The notes: generated from the letters alone by a model not told the origin. Shown: positions 47,498-58,122, counted from the stretch's first letter. The stretch: 64,000 bases of DNA from Burkholderiaceae bacterium (GCA_019234815.1 JAFALA010000090.1:1-64000), one strand, 5' to 3'. A program made the numbers and translations.

Positions 47498-48289
47498 GTG
47501 ACAGCCATGCCCTCCCCCTCCTCCGACGCGCCACGATGCCTGCTCAACGTCGTCATCATCGGTTGGCAGGGATTCGGAGAAAAGGCACGGCACATTGCAG
47601 ACTGCCTCGCGCAGGCGCCCGACGTGCTGCTGCGCGTCATCTATTCCAACGCCGCGGAGGCCGACGAAACGGGTCCCGGCGAATGGATCAAGGTGCCGAA
47701 CTCGCATTACTTCGGACTCAAGTTCCGCCGCGCCGTCGCGGATTTCCGGGGCGATGCCCTGGTCATCATCCAGGCCGATGCGGGGTGCGACGAATGGCCG
47801 CAGCTGCTGCAACGATGCAGGCAGGCCTTCGCTGCCCACCCTGCGCTCGGCGTGTGGGCGCCGAAGATCGACTACACCCCCTGGACGGCCGAACGCGTGG
47901 ACATTCGGCCCGACCCCTCGGGCGCCATGACGCACGTGGCCCACACCGACGGCATCGTCACCGCATTCGCGGGCTCGGTGGTGAGGCGCCTGCAAGCGCT
48001 GAGCTACGACGACAACAACATCGGCTGGGGCATCGACTGGATCGCCATCTGCCACTGCTACACGCAGGGCCTGCAAGTCATGCGCGACGACAGGCTGTTG
48101 GTGCAGCACCCGCCATCGCGGGGCTACGATACGCGCCTGGCCACGCGGCAGTGGCTGGATTTCATGGGCCAGATGACCGAAGCCGAGCAATCCATGTTCG
48201 AGATCCTCAAGCGCTACACCCGTGAAAAAAAGAAAGGGCCGCTGGCCAAGCTCAAGGCCTCGATTCGACGGCGCCTGAACCGGCGCTGA
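47498..48289 (+). CDS. Glycosyltransferase (GT2-like) or related surface-glycan protein
   Basis: LNVVIIGWQGFGEKARHIADCLAQAPDV…ALVIIQADAGCDEWPQLLQRCRQAFAAHPALGVWAPKI; basic C-terminus. Confidence 0.55.
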   Translation: MTAMPSPSSDAPRCLLNVVIIGWQGFGEKARHIADCLAQAPDVLLRVIYSNAAEADETGPGEWIKVPNSHYFGLKFRRAVADFRGDALVIIQADAGCDEWPQLLQRCRQAFAAHPALGVWAPKIDYTPWTAERVDIRPDPSGAMTHVAHTDGIVTAFAGSVVRRLQALSYDDNNIGWGIDWIAICHCYTQGLQVMRDDRLLVQHPPSRGYDTRLATRQWLDFMGQMTEAEQSMFEILKRYTREKKKGPLAKLKASIRRRLNRR

Positions 48290-48334
48290 ACCGCAGCCAC
48301 CGTGCCGGAACCCGGCATCGGCGAGAATGGCGGG

Positions 48335-50119
48335 ATGCCCAACAAGACCACGACTCTCAAGACCACCGCCTCGCGCGTCTTTCGTTTCATCCGTCCCCAT
48401 CAGCACCGCATCTGGCTGTCGGTGCTGGCCTACATGGTGGCCGCCTGCACAGAGCCGCTGATCCCGGCCATCGTCAAGATCGGGCTGGGCGAAGGCTTCA
48501 GCGTGCCCACGGCAAGCCGGATCGGCGGCCTGAACGTGCCCAATATCGAAGTCCCCACGGTTTCGTTCTCAATCTGGTGGGTGCCGGTCGTGCTGGTCGG
48601 CCTGTTCGCCGTGCGCGGCCTGTTCGGCTTCCTGGGGCAGTACCTGCTGAACTGGAGCATCGCCAGGTCCGTCACCGACATGCGCAGCGCCTTGCTGGAC
48701 GCCCTGCTCAAGGCCGATGCGCAGGTCTATACGCGCCTGCAGCCGGGAACCGCCGTCACCAAGGTGGTCAACGACCCCCTCCAGGTGATGCAGATGCTGG
48801 GCGGCTCGGTGATGACGGTGCTGCGCGACGGCCTGCCCGCCATCGCCATGCTGGCCAGCCTGTTCTACATGAACTGGCAGTTGACCCTGCTGTCGCTGGT
48901 CACGACGCCCGCCATGACCTTCGTGGTCAAGAAGATCAATGCGCGCGTCCGCAAAATGGGCAACCGTGCCTACGACGCCAGCATGAAGCTGGTCGACAAG
49001 GTGGACGACATCACGCGCGCCTGGCGCGTGGTGCGCAGCTTCAATGCCGCCGATTACGAGCGCCAGCGCTTCGCCGAGCGCGCCCACGAGGTGCAGGTCA
49101 ACACGCTCAAGACGGCCGCGGCCAACGCGATGACGCAGCCGATCTCGCAGTTGATCGCCAGCGTGGGCCTGTCCATCATCGTCAGCCTGGCGCTGCTGCA
49201 GTCGCGCCAGCTGCATACCGGGCCCGGCGAATTCGGCGCCTTCATCACCGCGCTGCTGCTGTTCGCGTCGCGCCTGCGCCACCTGACCGATGTCGCCCAG
49301 CCCATCACCAACGCCCTGGTGATCGCGCGCGGCAGCATGGAACTGCTGGACACCGCGCCCGAGCACGACCTGGGCGGCGGCAGCGTCGCGCATTGCGAGG
49401 GCGAGATCCGCGTCGAGAAGCTCCAGCTCTCCTATCCCGGCGCCGAACGTCCTGCCCTGCAAGACCTGGACCTGCTCATCCCTGCCAACAAGACCACCGC
49501 GCTGGCCGGCAGTTCGGGCGCGGGCAAGAGTTCCATCGTGCAGGTGCTGCTGGGTTTTGCCGAGCCTGAAAAGGGCCGGATCCTGCTCGACGGCGTGGAC
49601 ATCACCACGCTGAAGAAAAGCGAGCTGCGCCGCCAGTTCGCCGTGGTGTCGCAGGACATCGTGCTGTTCGACACCTCGGTGGCCGACAACGTCGCCTACG
49701 GGCAGCCGCACGACGCCGCCCGGCTGGAGCAGGCCTTGCGCGCCGCGCACCTGTGGAACTTCGTGCAGACCCTGCCGCAGGGGCTGGACACGACCATAGG
49801 CGCCAACGGCAGCAAGCTGTCAGGCGGCCAGCGCCAGCGCGTCGCCATCGCGCGCGCGCTGTACAAGGATGCGCCCATCTGGGTGTTCGACGAGGCCACC
49901 TCGGCGCTCGACAGCGCCAGCGAACGCGCCGTGCAACAGGCGCTGGAGCAATGGCAAGGCCGCAAGACCCTGATCGTGATCGCGCACCGTTTGTCCACCG
50001 TGCGCGGCGCCGATTGCATCCACGTGCTGGCCGACGGTCGCGTGATCGAGAGCGGCACCTACGCCGAGCTGGTCGCCCACGGCGGCGTGTTCGCCAACAT
50101 GGCGGCCGTGCAGCACTGA
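48335..50119 (+). CDS. msbA: MsbA-type lipid A/LPS ABC exporter
   Basis: TM domain plus NBD: TALAGSSGAGKSSIVQVLLGFAEPEKG … KLSGGQRQRVAIARALYKDAPIWVFDEATSALDS. Confidence 0.92.
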   Translation: MPNKTTTLKTTASRVFRFIRPHQHRIWLSVLAYMVAACTEPLIPAIVKIGLGEGFSVPTASRIGGLNVPNIEVPTVSFSIWWVPVVLVGLFAVRGLFGFLGQYLLNWSIARSVTDMRSALLDALLKADAQVYTRLQPGTAVTKVVNDPLQVMQMLGGSVMTVLRDGLPAIAMLASLFYMNWQLTLLSLVTTPAMTFVVKKINARVRKMGNRAYDASMKLVDKVDDITRAWRVVRSFNAADYERQRFAERAHEVQVNTLKTAAANAMTQPISQLIASVGLSIIVSLALLQSRQLHTGPGEFGAFITALLLFASRLRHLTDVAQPITNALVIARGSMELLDTAPEHDLGGGSVAHCEGEIRVEKLQLSYPGAERPALQDLDLLIPANKTTALAGSSGAGKSSIVQVLLGFAEPEKGRILLDGVDITTLKKSELRRQFAVVSQDIVLFDTSVADNVAYGQPHDAARLEQALRAAHLWNFVQTLPQGLDTTIGANGSKLSGGQRQRVAIARALYKDAPIWVFDEATSALDSASERAVQQALEQWQGRKTLIVIAHRLSTVRGADCIHVLADGRVIESGTYAELVAHGGVFANMAAVQH

Positions 50120-50136
50120 AACGCGAGGCATCGGCC

Positions 50137-50520
50137 GTGTCGCGCCTGCTCCGTCTCGGCATGATGTGGCTGGCGCTGCTGGCCTGTGGACTCCCGGTGC
50201 AGGCCAAAGAAGCTCAGGGCGCGGGCATGACCACCGGACAAGCGCTGCCGCTGGAGCTCAATCAAGCCAGCCGCGCGGAGCTGGAGTCCCTGCCGGGCCT
50301 GGGCATTGCCCTGACCGCGCGGCTGCTGGACGCGCGCCAGCAACGCCCCTTCAGCGACTGGCGCGACCTGCTCCGGCGCCACCTGGGCATAGGCCCCGCG
50401 CTGGCCCGCAAGCTGTCGGACCAGGGCCTGCGCGTCCAGGGTCAGAACTGGAAACCCGACACCGTCGGACCGCCCGAGGCGGCGGCCTCTGCAGCCTCCG
50501 CGGCCTCAAACTCGCTCTGA
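50137..50520 (+). CDS. ComEA-like helix-hairpin-helix protein with signal peptide
   Basis: MMWLALLACGLPVQAKE… LELNQASRAELESLPGLGIALTARLLDARQQRPFSDWRDLLRRHLGIGPALARKLSDQGL; GTG or ATG(50161) start. Confidence 0.85.
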   Translation: MSRLLRLGMMWLALLACGLPVQAKEAQGAGMTTGQALPLELNQASRAELESLPGLGIALTARLLDARQQRPFSDWRDLLRRHLGIGPALARKLSDQGLRVQGQNWKPDTVGPPEAAASAASAASNSL

Positions 50521-51821
50521 CGGATCGTGTCCACGAAGCTGTTGCGCCGCCGCAGCGATGCGCGGCTGGTTTTCGGCGCCTGCGCCGGCCAGCCGAAGAA
50601 GCGCTGCACATCGGCGCGTCGCGCCAGGGTATCGGACAGGCCCAGGTTGATCAGCTCGCAGGTGAACGAAGGCTCGAACAAGAGGTAGCTGGTCAGCGCC
50701 GAACCGCTGGCCGACTTGCCCTCGCCCGATACGCCCACGCTGCGCAGCATGGCCCGCATGGGCGCGGGGAGGCTGCCCTGGTGCTCGGCGGCAATGTCGT
50801 CGATGCGGCGGCTGGGCGCGATCACCAGCACGTCGATGGGGCGCAGCGGCGTCTTCTGCAATGCCTCGGGCGTCAGCAAGGAGAGCGTCTTGTTGATGCG
50901 CTGCAGCCGCTCCACGTCGACCGCCAGGGCATCGAGGAAGATATTGGACAGGGCATGGCCGGCAATCTGGGCCATGGACGGATGGCCGGTGTCCGCCAGC
51001 ACGCGGCGGCCCGGCGGCTCATGCATGCGGCCCGCGCCGATCACCAGCACGCGCTCGGCCCCCAGGTGAACGGCGGGCGAGATGGGCGCGCTCTGGCGCA
51101 TGGAGCCGTCGCCGAACCATTCCATCTGGCCGTCCAGGTCGAGCTCCTCGGCCGGGAAAATAAAGGGAATGGCGGACGAGGCCAGCAAATGGCCGACTGT
51201 CAGCTGCGCCTCCACCGCCAGGCGTTGGTGGCGCAGCCAGGGCGCCACCTTTCTGGCCGACTGGTAAAACGTGACATGCTGCCCCGAGGTGTAGCTGGAG
51301 CCGCTCACGGCCAGCGCGTCCAGGTGCCCGGCCTGGAACATGGCATCCAGCCGGTCCAGGCGCACCCAGCGGCTCAGCAGGCGCCGCAGCGGCTCGTTGT
51401 CGAGCAAGCTGCGCGGCCGCGTGCGGCGCCAGCGCGCCACGGCCCACCCCAGGCTCATCATGGTCATCCAGCGCGCGCCGGTCTTGATGACGCCGAAGGA
51501 GTCGGCGCAGTAGACCTGCTCGGCATGGATGCCCTCCCAGATCGTCATCAGGCCGTCGACGGCCGAATCGAAATCGTCGGCCTGGCAGCCCAGCGTGGCC
51601 GCATTGATGGCGCCCGCCGAGGTGCCGGCGATGACCTGAAACGGATTGGTCTTGAGGATGCCGGCGTCGCGCCGCAGTTGCGCGATACCCGCCAGCACGC
51701 CGACCTGATAGGCCGCGCGCGCCCCGCCGCCCGTGAGAATCAGGCCGGTTCGCATTTCATTGCTCGTCAAATGGATGCCTGCAACATGAGCTGCTGCAGC
51801 ACCATTACCCACATCGTTCAT
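50442..51821 (-). CDS. Patatin-like phospholipase family protein
   Basis: GLILTGGGARAAYQVGVLAGIAQ…VIAGTSAGAINAATLG (GXSXG) … WFGDGSMRQ. Confidence 0.94.
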   Translation of the reverse strand: MNDVGNGAAAAHVAGIHLTSNEMRTGLILTGGGARAAYQVGVLAGIAQLRRDAGILKTNPFQVIAGTSAGAINAATLGCQADDFDSAVDGLMTIWEGIHAEQVYCADSFGVIKTGARWMTMMSLGWAVARWRRTRPRSLLDNEPLRRLLSRWVRLDRLDAMFQAGHLDALAVSGSSYTSGQHVTFYQSARKVAPWLRHQRLAVEAQLTVGHLLASSAIPFIFPAEELDLDGQMEWFGDGSMRQSAPISPAVHLGAERVLVIGAGRMHEPPGRRVLADTGHPSMAQIAGHALSNIFLDALAVDVERLQRINKTLSLLTPEALQKTPLRPIDVLVIAPSRRIDDIAAEHQGSLPAPMRAMLRSVGVSGEGKSASGSALTSYLLFEPSFTCELINLGLSDTLARRADVQRFFGWPAQAPKTSRASLRRRNSFVDTIRQSEFEAAEAAEAAASGGPTVSGFQF

Positions 51822-51931
51822 GGCGATGATTGTGCCCTTGGTGATGGAGACCCGAGGATTTGATCATCGCGGCAATCCAGGCAGGTGGCTAGCCTCAATT
51901 CAAGGGTTTTGCCGTGCTTTCTCACTGCACT

Positions 51932-54900
51932 TCAGGAGGCCTCGAACACGATGTGGCCGGCCCCTTGGGTCGACCCGGTCAGGCGCGCCAGCGCTTCGTC
52001 GCTGGGCCAGAAACGCGAGGCATCGCCGAGATCGAGCTCCGCCTGGGCGCCCTCGCGCTGGATGCTCAGGCGCAGCGCCAGCCCCAGGGTCGACGTGCCG
52101 TGCTCGCTTTCCTGCGCATGCGGGGGCCAGGTCTTGACCACCTCGGCGATGGCCGGTGCCGCCGCCGCATCCAGGCGCACGAAGCGGCCCATGCGGGCAC
52201 GCGCCGCCGCCAGACTTGAGATCTGCTGCACGTTCAGGCGCAGGCCGCCGGAGAAGCGGTCAGGCTGTACCTTGCCGGTGACGATGATCAGCTCGTCGTC
52301 GGCCAGCACCTCCTTGTTGGCATTGATCAGCTCCTCGTTGGCCACGGCCTCGATCACGTCGCTCTTGTCGTCGAGCTTGAAGATGGCAACCTTGCCACGC
52401 TGGCCGTTGATGATGCGCATGTCGCTGACGATGCCGGCCACGCTGACGGGCTCGCGGCTGTCCTGCAGGTCGGCGATGCGGCGCTTGACCATGCGCCGCA
52501 CCTCGTCCGCGCTCTGGTCGAACAGATGGCCCGAGAGGTAGTAGCCGATGGCGGTCTTCTCGAGGCTCAGGCGCTCCTTGATGCTCCAGGTCGGCACCTG
52601 CACAAGCTCGGGCTCGGCGGTGGACGAGCCGTGCGCGTCGTCGAAATCGAACAGGCCGCCCTGGTCAGCGTTCTGCGCCAGGTTGTCGCCGTAGGTGTAG
52701 CCGAGCGCGACGCTGGCCAGCAGGCGCGCGCGGTCGCTCTCGATGGCGTCGAAGGCGCCGGCCTTGATCAAGGCCTCCACCACGCGCTTGTTGACCGACT
52801 TGCGGTCCACGCGGGCGCAGAAATCGAAGAAGCTCTTGAACGGGCCGCCTTCCGCGCGCGCCGCCACCACGGCCTCGATCGCGCCCTGCCCGGTGCCCTT
52901 GATGGCGCCCAGGCCGTAGTTGATCAATTTATTGGTGATGGGCTCGAAGCGGTACACGCCGCGGTTCACGCAAGGCGGCTGGAAGTCGATGCCGAACAGC
53001 TTGGCATCGTTCAAGAGCACCTTGAGCTTGTCGGTGTCGTCCATTTCGATGGTCATGTTCGCGGCGAAGAACTCGGCCGTGAAATGCACCTTGAGCCAGC
53101 CGGTGTGATAGGCGAGCAGCGAGTAAGCGGCGGCATGCGACTTGTTGAAGCCGTAGCCGGCGAACTTCTCCATCAGGTCGAACACCTCGTCGGCCTTGGC
53201 CTCGTCGATGCCCTTCTCGGCCGCCCCCTTGCGGAAGATGGCGCGGTGCTCGGCCATTTCCTCGGCCTTCTTCTTGCCCATGGCGCGGCGCAGCATGTCG
53301 GCGCCGCCCAGCGAATAGCCGCCCAGCACCTGCGCGGTCTGCATCACCTGTTCCTGGTAGACCATGATGCCGTAGGTCTCGGCCAACACCGGCTCAGCCA
53401 GCGGGTGCGGGTACTCGACCACCTCCTTGCCGTGCTTGCGCGCGACGAAGGTCGGGATCAGGTCCATGGGCCCCGGCCGGTACAGGGCGTTGAGCGCGAT
53501 CAGGTCTTCCAGGCGCGTGGGCTTGGCGTCGCGCAACATGCCCTGCATGCCGCGCGATTCAAACTGGAACACCGACTCGGTCAGGCCGTCGGAAAAGAGC
53601 TTGTAGACCTTGGGGTCATCCAGCGGGATGGTCTCGAAGGCGAAGTCCTTCTGCGCCGGATGGCGGGCGACGATGAACTCCTTGGCCAGCTCCAGGATGG
53701 TCAGCGTGGCCAGGCCCAGAAAGTCGAACTTGACCAGGCCGATGGCTTCGACATCGTCCTTGTCGTACTGGCTGACCGCGCTGTTGCTGCCGGGCTGCTG
53801 GTACTGCGGGCAGAAGTCGGTGATCTTGCCCGGCGCGATCAGCACGCCGCCGGCGTGCATGCCGATGTTGCGCACCATGCCCTCGACGCGCGCGGCCAGC
53901 TTGAGCAGCTCGGCCACCTCCTCTTCCTGCGCCTCCCGCTCCTCGATCTCGGGCGCCTCGTGCCGGGCGTAGATCATCTTCTCCTTGTCGGGATCGAAGT
54001 TCTCCGGCAGGCGGGCCAGGGTCACGGTCTTGCCCGGCGGCGCCGGGATCAGCTTGGCGATCGAGTCGACCTGGCCGTAGCCCATGCCCAGCACGCGGCC
54101 GATGTCGCGCAGCGCCGCCTTGGCCGCCATGGTGCCGAAGGTGGCGATCTGGCTGACCGCCGGACGGCCGTACTTCTCCTTGACGTAGTCGATCACGCGG
54201 TCGCGGTTGCCCTGGCAGAAGTCGACGTCGAAGTCGGGCATGGAGACGCGCTCGGGATTCAGGAAGCGCTCGAACAGCAGGTTGTACTGCAGCGGGTCGA
54301 GGTCGGTGATGGACAGCACATAGGCCACCAGCGAGCCCGCGCCCGAGCCCCGCCCCGGCCCCACCGGGCAGCCGTTGGCCTTGGCCCAGCGGATGAAGTC
54401 CGACACGATCAGGAAGTAGCCGGGAAAGCCCATCTTGATGATGGTGCCAAGCTCGAACTCCAGCCGCTCGACATAGCGCGCGCGCTCGGCTTCGCGCCGG
54501 GCCGGGTCCGGATACAGCAGCTGCAGGCGCTGCTCCAGCCCTTCGAAGCTCAGTTCGCGGAAGTACTGCTCCATCGGCATGGGCGTGCCGTCGGACTGAA
54601 TAGGCGTGGGGAAGTCCGGCAGGCGCGGCTTGCCCAGCAGCAGGCTCAGGCTGCAGCGCCGCGCGATCTCCACCGTGTTGGCGATGGCGCTGGGGATGTC
54701 GGCAAACAGCGCCTCCATGTCGGCCTGCGAGCGGAAATACTGGCCCGGCAGGAAGCGCTTGATGCGCTTGGGGTTGGCCAGGGTTTCGCCCTCGGCCACG
54801 CACACGCGCGCTTCGTGGGCGTCGAAATCGTCCTCGCCCAGGAACTGGATCGGATGCGTCGCCACCACGGGCAGGCCCAGCTCCGCGGCCAGCGGCACCG

Positions 54901-55444
54901 AAGCGCGCACCAGCGCCTCCTGGCCCGGCAGGCCGGCACGCTGCAGCTCGATGTAGAAGCGGCCCGGGTAGATCTCGGCCAGCCGCGTGGCCCATTCGCG
55001 AGCCTTGGCCGGGTCGCCATTCATCAAGGCCTGGCCCAGGGCGCCAAACTGGGCGCCCGACAGGCAGATCAAGCCCTCGCTGAGTTCGCGCATCCACTCC
55101 AGCTTCAGGCAGGCCTGGTTGCGCTGCACGTTGAGGATCCAAGCCCGCGAGAGCAGCTCGGAGAGGTTCAGATAGCCCTGCGTGTTCTGCACCAACAGCA
55201 AAAGCCGCGTGGCGGGCTTGTCGCCGCTTTCGGCTTCCAGCCAGCAGTCGGCGCCCAGGATGGGCTTGACGCCCTTTTTGCGGCAGGCGTTGTAGAACTT
55301 GACGCCGCCGAACAGATTGGCCAGATCGGTCAGGCCCAGGGCCATTTGTCCGTCTTTGGCGGCGCTGCTGGCCGCGTCGTCAATTCTCAGGGTGCCGTCA
55401 ACGACGGAATATTCGGTATGGGTGCGCAGGTGAACGAATGGCAT
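51932..55444 (-). CDS. dnaE: DNA polymerase III subunit alpha
   Basis: FVHLRTHTEYSVVDGTLRIDD PHP start; GPGRGSGAGSLVAYVLSITDLDPLQYNLLFERFLNPERVSMPDFDVDF; start set at MPFVHL, not the longer ORF. Confidence 0.98.
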   Translation of the reverse strand: MPFVHLRTHTEYSVVDGTLRIDDAASSAAKDGQMALGLTDLANLFGGVKFYNACRKKGVKPILGADCWLEAESGDKPATRLLLLVQNTQGYLNLSELLSRAWILNVQRNQACLKLEWMRELSEGLICLSGAQFGALGQALMNGDPAKAREWATRLAEIYPGRFYIELQRAGLPGQEALVRASVPLAAELGLPVVATHPIQFLGEDDFDAHEARVCVAEGETLANPKRIKRFLPGQYFRSQADMEALFADIPSAIANTVEIARRCSLSLLLGKPRLPDFPTPIQSDGTPMPMEQYFRELSFEGLEQRLQLLYPDPARREAERARYVERLEFELGTIIKMGFPGYFLIVSDFIRWAKANGCPVGPGRGSGAGSLVAYVLSITDLDPLQYNLLFERFLNPERVSMPDFDVDFCQGNRDRVIDYVKEKYGRPAVSQIATFGTMAAKAALRDIGRVLGMGYGQVDSIAKLIPAPPGKTVTLARLPENFDPDKEKMIYARHEAPEIEEREAQEEEVAELLKLAARVEGMVRNIGMHAGGVLIAPGKITDFCPQYQQPGSNSAVSQYDKDDVEAIGLVKFDFLGLATLTILELAKEFIVARHPAQKDFAFETIPLDDPKVYKLFSDGLTESVFQFESRGMQGMLRDAKPTRLEDLIALNALYRPGPMDLIPTFVARKHGKEVVEYPHPLAEPVLAETYGIMVYQEQVMQTAQVLGGYSLGGADMLRRAMGKKKAEEMAEHRAIFRKGAAEKGIDEAKADEVFDLMEKFAGYGFNKSHAAAYSLLAYHTGWLKVHFTAEFFAANMTIEMDDTDKLKVLLNDAKLFGIDFQPPCVNRGVYRFEPITNKLINYGLGAIKGTGQGAIEAVVAARAEGGPFKSFFDFCARVDRKSVNKRVVEALIKAGAFDAIESDRARLLASVALGYTYGDNLAQNADQGGLFDFDDAHGSSTAEPELVQVPTWSIKERLSLEKTAIGYYLSGHLFDQSADEVRRMVKRRIADLQDSREPVSVAGIVSDMRIINGQRGKVAIFKLDDKSDVIEAVANEELINANKEVLADDELIIVTGKVQPDRFSGGLRLNVQQISSLAAARARMGRFVRLDAAAAPAIAEVVKTWPPHAQESEHGTSTLGLALRLSIQREGAQAELDLGDASRFWPSDEALARLTGSTQGAGHIVFEAS

Positions 55445-55507
55445 GGGGCAATTGTAGGGAGTGCACGTAACATCGCCCGACTCCAAAAAACCCAGGTCCG
55501 ACACTTC

Positions 55508-56464
55508 ATGAACGCTCTGAATTGCAAGTCCGCGCTGATGGCGCTCGCATTGGCCGCCAGCGGCGCATCGGCACTGGCGGCGACGGCTCCCGCTGCTGCC
55601 GTGGCTCCTGCGCCTGCGCCCGCCGCATCGGCCCCCACGGCGGACGAGATCGTGGCCCGCTCGCCGGCCAGCGACTGGCACGCCGTTGCGCCCGACGAGG
55701 TCCTGCAGATGACGCTGCCCCAAGGCCAGGTCTACATCCAGCTGGCGCCCCGGTTCGCGCCGCGCCACGTGGCCAACATCCGGACCCTGGCCCATGAAGG
55801 CTATTTCAACGGTCTCAGCATCCTGCGCGTGCAGGACAACTACGTCACCCAATGGGGCGACCCGCATGGCGACGAGCCGGAAGCCAAACCGCTGGGCGCA
55901 GCCGACACGCACCTGCCGGCCGAGTTCAGCATTGCCTACCACGGCATTCCGTTCGACGCCATCAAGGAGCGCGACGGCTGGTCGCCGGTCAGCGGCTACG
56001 TCGACAGCTTTCCCGCTGCCGCCGATCCGAACCGCAACCAGGCCTGGCTCGCGCATTGCTACGGCGCGGTGGGCGCGGCACGCAATGCCGCGCCTGATAC
56101 CAGCAACGGCACCGATCTGTACGCCGTCATCGGCCAGGCGCCGCGCGCACTGGACCTCAACATCACGCTGGTCGGCCGGGCGCTCCGGGGCATGGACTTG
56201 CTCAGCGCCCTGCCGCGCGGCAGCGCCACCCTGGGCTTCTACGACAAGCCCGAGCAGCTCATTGAACTCCAACGCGTGGTGCTCCTGAGCGACCTGCCCG
56301 AAGCGGAGCGCCCCAAGGTCGAGGTCCTGAACACGGAAAGCGCCACCTGGCGCGCGCTGCTGCGAGCCAAGCGCCATCGCAGCGGCTGGTTCGTACGCAG
56401 CCCCGAACGCGTCGACCTGTGCGGCATCGTGCCGCCGGCCCGCGTCACGGCAGCAGCCCAATGA
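55508..56464 (+). CDS. Peptidylprolyl isomerase, cyclophilin type, exported
   Basis: Signal peptide; LPQGQVYIQLAPRFAPRHVANIRTLAHEGYFNGLSILRVQDNYVTQWGDPHGD. Confidence 0.85.
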   Translation: MNALNCKSALMALALAASGASALAATAPAAAVAPAPAPAASAPTADEIVARSPASDWHAVAPDEVLQMTLPQGQVYIQLAPRFAPRHVANIRTLAHEGYFNGLSILRVQDNYVTQWGDPHGDEPEAKPLGAADTHLPAEFSIAYHGIPFDAIKERDGWSPVSGYVDSFPAAADPNRNQAWLAHCYGAVGAARNAAPDTSNGTDLYAVIGQAPRALDLNITLVGRALRGMDLLSALPRGSATLGFYDKPEQLIELQRVVLLSDLPEAERPKVEVLNTESATWRALLRAKRHRSGWFVRSPERVDLCGIVPPARVTAAAQ

Positions 56465-56530
56465 ATCCATTGAACCGCTGCCTTTGACCTTAGAAACCGT
56501 TTGAACGGGGGCTGGAAATTACAATGGGCC

Positions 56531-57313
56531 ATGCAGCAGCTCCCCATTCTCAACATCTCCTCGTACAAGTTCGTCGCCCTGCCTGACTGCGAGGCCCTGC
56601 GAGACAAACTCCATGCCTCGGCCCTTCAACTCCAGCTCAAGGGCACCGTGCTGCTGGCCGAGGAAGGCATCAACCTGTTCCTGGCCGGGCCTGGAGAAGC
56701 GGTGCGAGCCTGGGTCGATCAGCTGCGAGACGACGAACGCTTTGCCGACCTGAACCCCAAGGAAAGCTGGAGCGAGTCCGTTCCCTTTCGCAAGCTGCTG
56801 GTCAAGGTCAAGCCCGAGATCATCCGGATGAACCATGCGGCCATCCGGCCCGACCAACTGCCGCGCGCCCCCGCCCTGCCCGCCGCCACCCTGGCGCGCT
56901 GGCTGGCGCAAGGCCACGACGACGAAGGCCGGCCCGTCGTCACGCTGGACACCCGCAACGCCTTCGAGGTCGACTACGGCACCTTCGAGAACGCGATCGA
57001 CTGGCGCATCACCAAGTTCAGCGAATTCCCCGAAGCCGTCCAGGCCCACAAGCAGGAGCTGATGGGCAAGACTGTCGTGAGCTTCTGCACCGGCGGCATC
57101 CGCTGCGAAAAGGCCGCCATCTACCTGCAACAGCAGGAACTGGACGGCCCGGTGTACCAGTTGGAAGGCGGCATCCTCAAATATTTCGAGGAAACCGGCG
57201 GCCCGCACTACCAGGGCGCCTGCTTCGTCTTCGACCAGCGCGAGGCGCTGGACGCGGGTTTGGCGCCGTCGACCGAGTTTGTTCGGCCGGAGAGCGAGGC
57301 GCATCGGGCTTGA
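56531..57313 (+). CDS. trhO: Rhodanese-domain tRNA uridine hydroxylase
   Basis: [64 protein letters not shown]…[23 protein letters not shown]. Confidence 0.95.
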   Translation: MQQLPILNISSYKFVALPDCEALRDKLHASALQLQLKGTVLLAEEGINLFLAGPGEAVRAWVDQLRDDERFADLNPKESWSESVPFRKLLVKVKPEIIRMNHAAIRPDQLPRAPALPAATLARWLAQGHDDEGRPVVTLDTRNAFEVDYGTFENAIDWRITKFSEFPEAVQAHKQELMGKTVVSFCTGGIRCEKAAIYLQQQELDGPVYQLEGGILKYFEETGGPHYQGACFVFDQREALDAGLAPSTEFVRPESEAHRA

Positions 57314-57314
57314 A

Positions 57315-58037
57315 TCAAGCTTCCAAATCAAACACCAGCAGTTCCGCCCCCTGGCCCTGGCTGATCTGCACCGTCGCCTCGTCGGTCAGTTGCAGCGCAT
57401 CGCCGCCCTTGAGTGCTTGCCCGTTCACGGTCGCCTCGCCGCGGATCAGGTGCACGTAGGCCTGGCGACCGGCTTGCAGCGGCAGGCTGGCTTGCTCGTC
57501 ACCATCGAACAGGCCGGCGTACAGGCGCGCATTGGCGTGGATGTCGATGGAGCCGTCGGCGCCGTCCGGTGAGACCAGCAAGGCCAGGCGGCCGCGCTTG
57601 GTGCTGGCTTCGAAATGCTGCTGCGCGTAGCGGGGTTTCACGCCCATTCGATTCGGTTGAATCCAGATCTGCAGAAAATGCGTGGTCTGGTCCTGGGCGT
57701 GGTTGTATTCGCTGTGCATCACGCCGGTGCCCGCGCTCATGCGCTGCACGTCGCCGGGCCGGATCACACCGGACTCGGCACTGCCGGGCTCGCCGTTGCC
57801 CATGCTGTCGCGGTGCGCGAGCTCGCCTTCAAGCACGTAGCTGATGATCTCCATGTCGCGATGGCCGTGGACGCCGAATCCGGTGCCCGGCGCAATCCGG
57901 TCTTCGTTGATGACGCGCAAGGCGCCAAAGCCCATGCGCTGCGGGTTCAGGTAATTTGCAAACGAAAAGCTGTGAAAGCTCTTCAACCAGCCGTGGTCGG
58001 CGTAGCCGCGGTCGCAGGATTTGATCAGTTCAAGCAT
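57315..58037 (-). CDS. Pirin family protein
   Basis: GYADHGWLKSFHSFSFANYLNPQRMGFGALRVINEDRIAPGTGFGVHGHRDMEIISYVLEGELAHRDSMGN. Confidence 0.96.
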   Translation of the reverse strand: MLELIKSCDRGYADHGWLKSFHSFSFANYLNPQRMGFGALRVINEDRIAPGTGFGVHGHRDMEIISYVLEGELAHRDSMGNGEPGSAESGVIRPGDVQRMSAGTGVMHSEYNHAQDQTTHFLQIWIQPNRMGVKPRYAQQHFEASTKRGRLALLVSPDGADGSIDIHANARLYAGLFDGDEQASLPLQAGRQAYVHLIRGEATVNGQALKGGDALQLTDEATVQISQGQGAELLVFDLEA

Positions 58038-58122
58038 ATTGCCTCCTATGCCGCTACTGTAGAAGTCCTGTTCCTGAAAGGGCTGCATGCACTTGACGCC
58101 TCCATTCAAATAAGATGAAGCC

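Noticed and set aside
52526-56464. 1312-aa plus-strand ORF
   Set aside because: Mostly antisense to dnaE; only its final part (from ATG 55508) is the real cyclophilin-type PPIase gene
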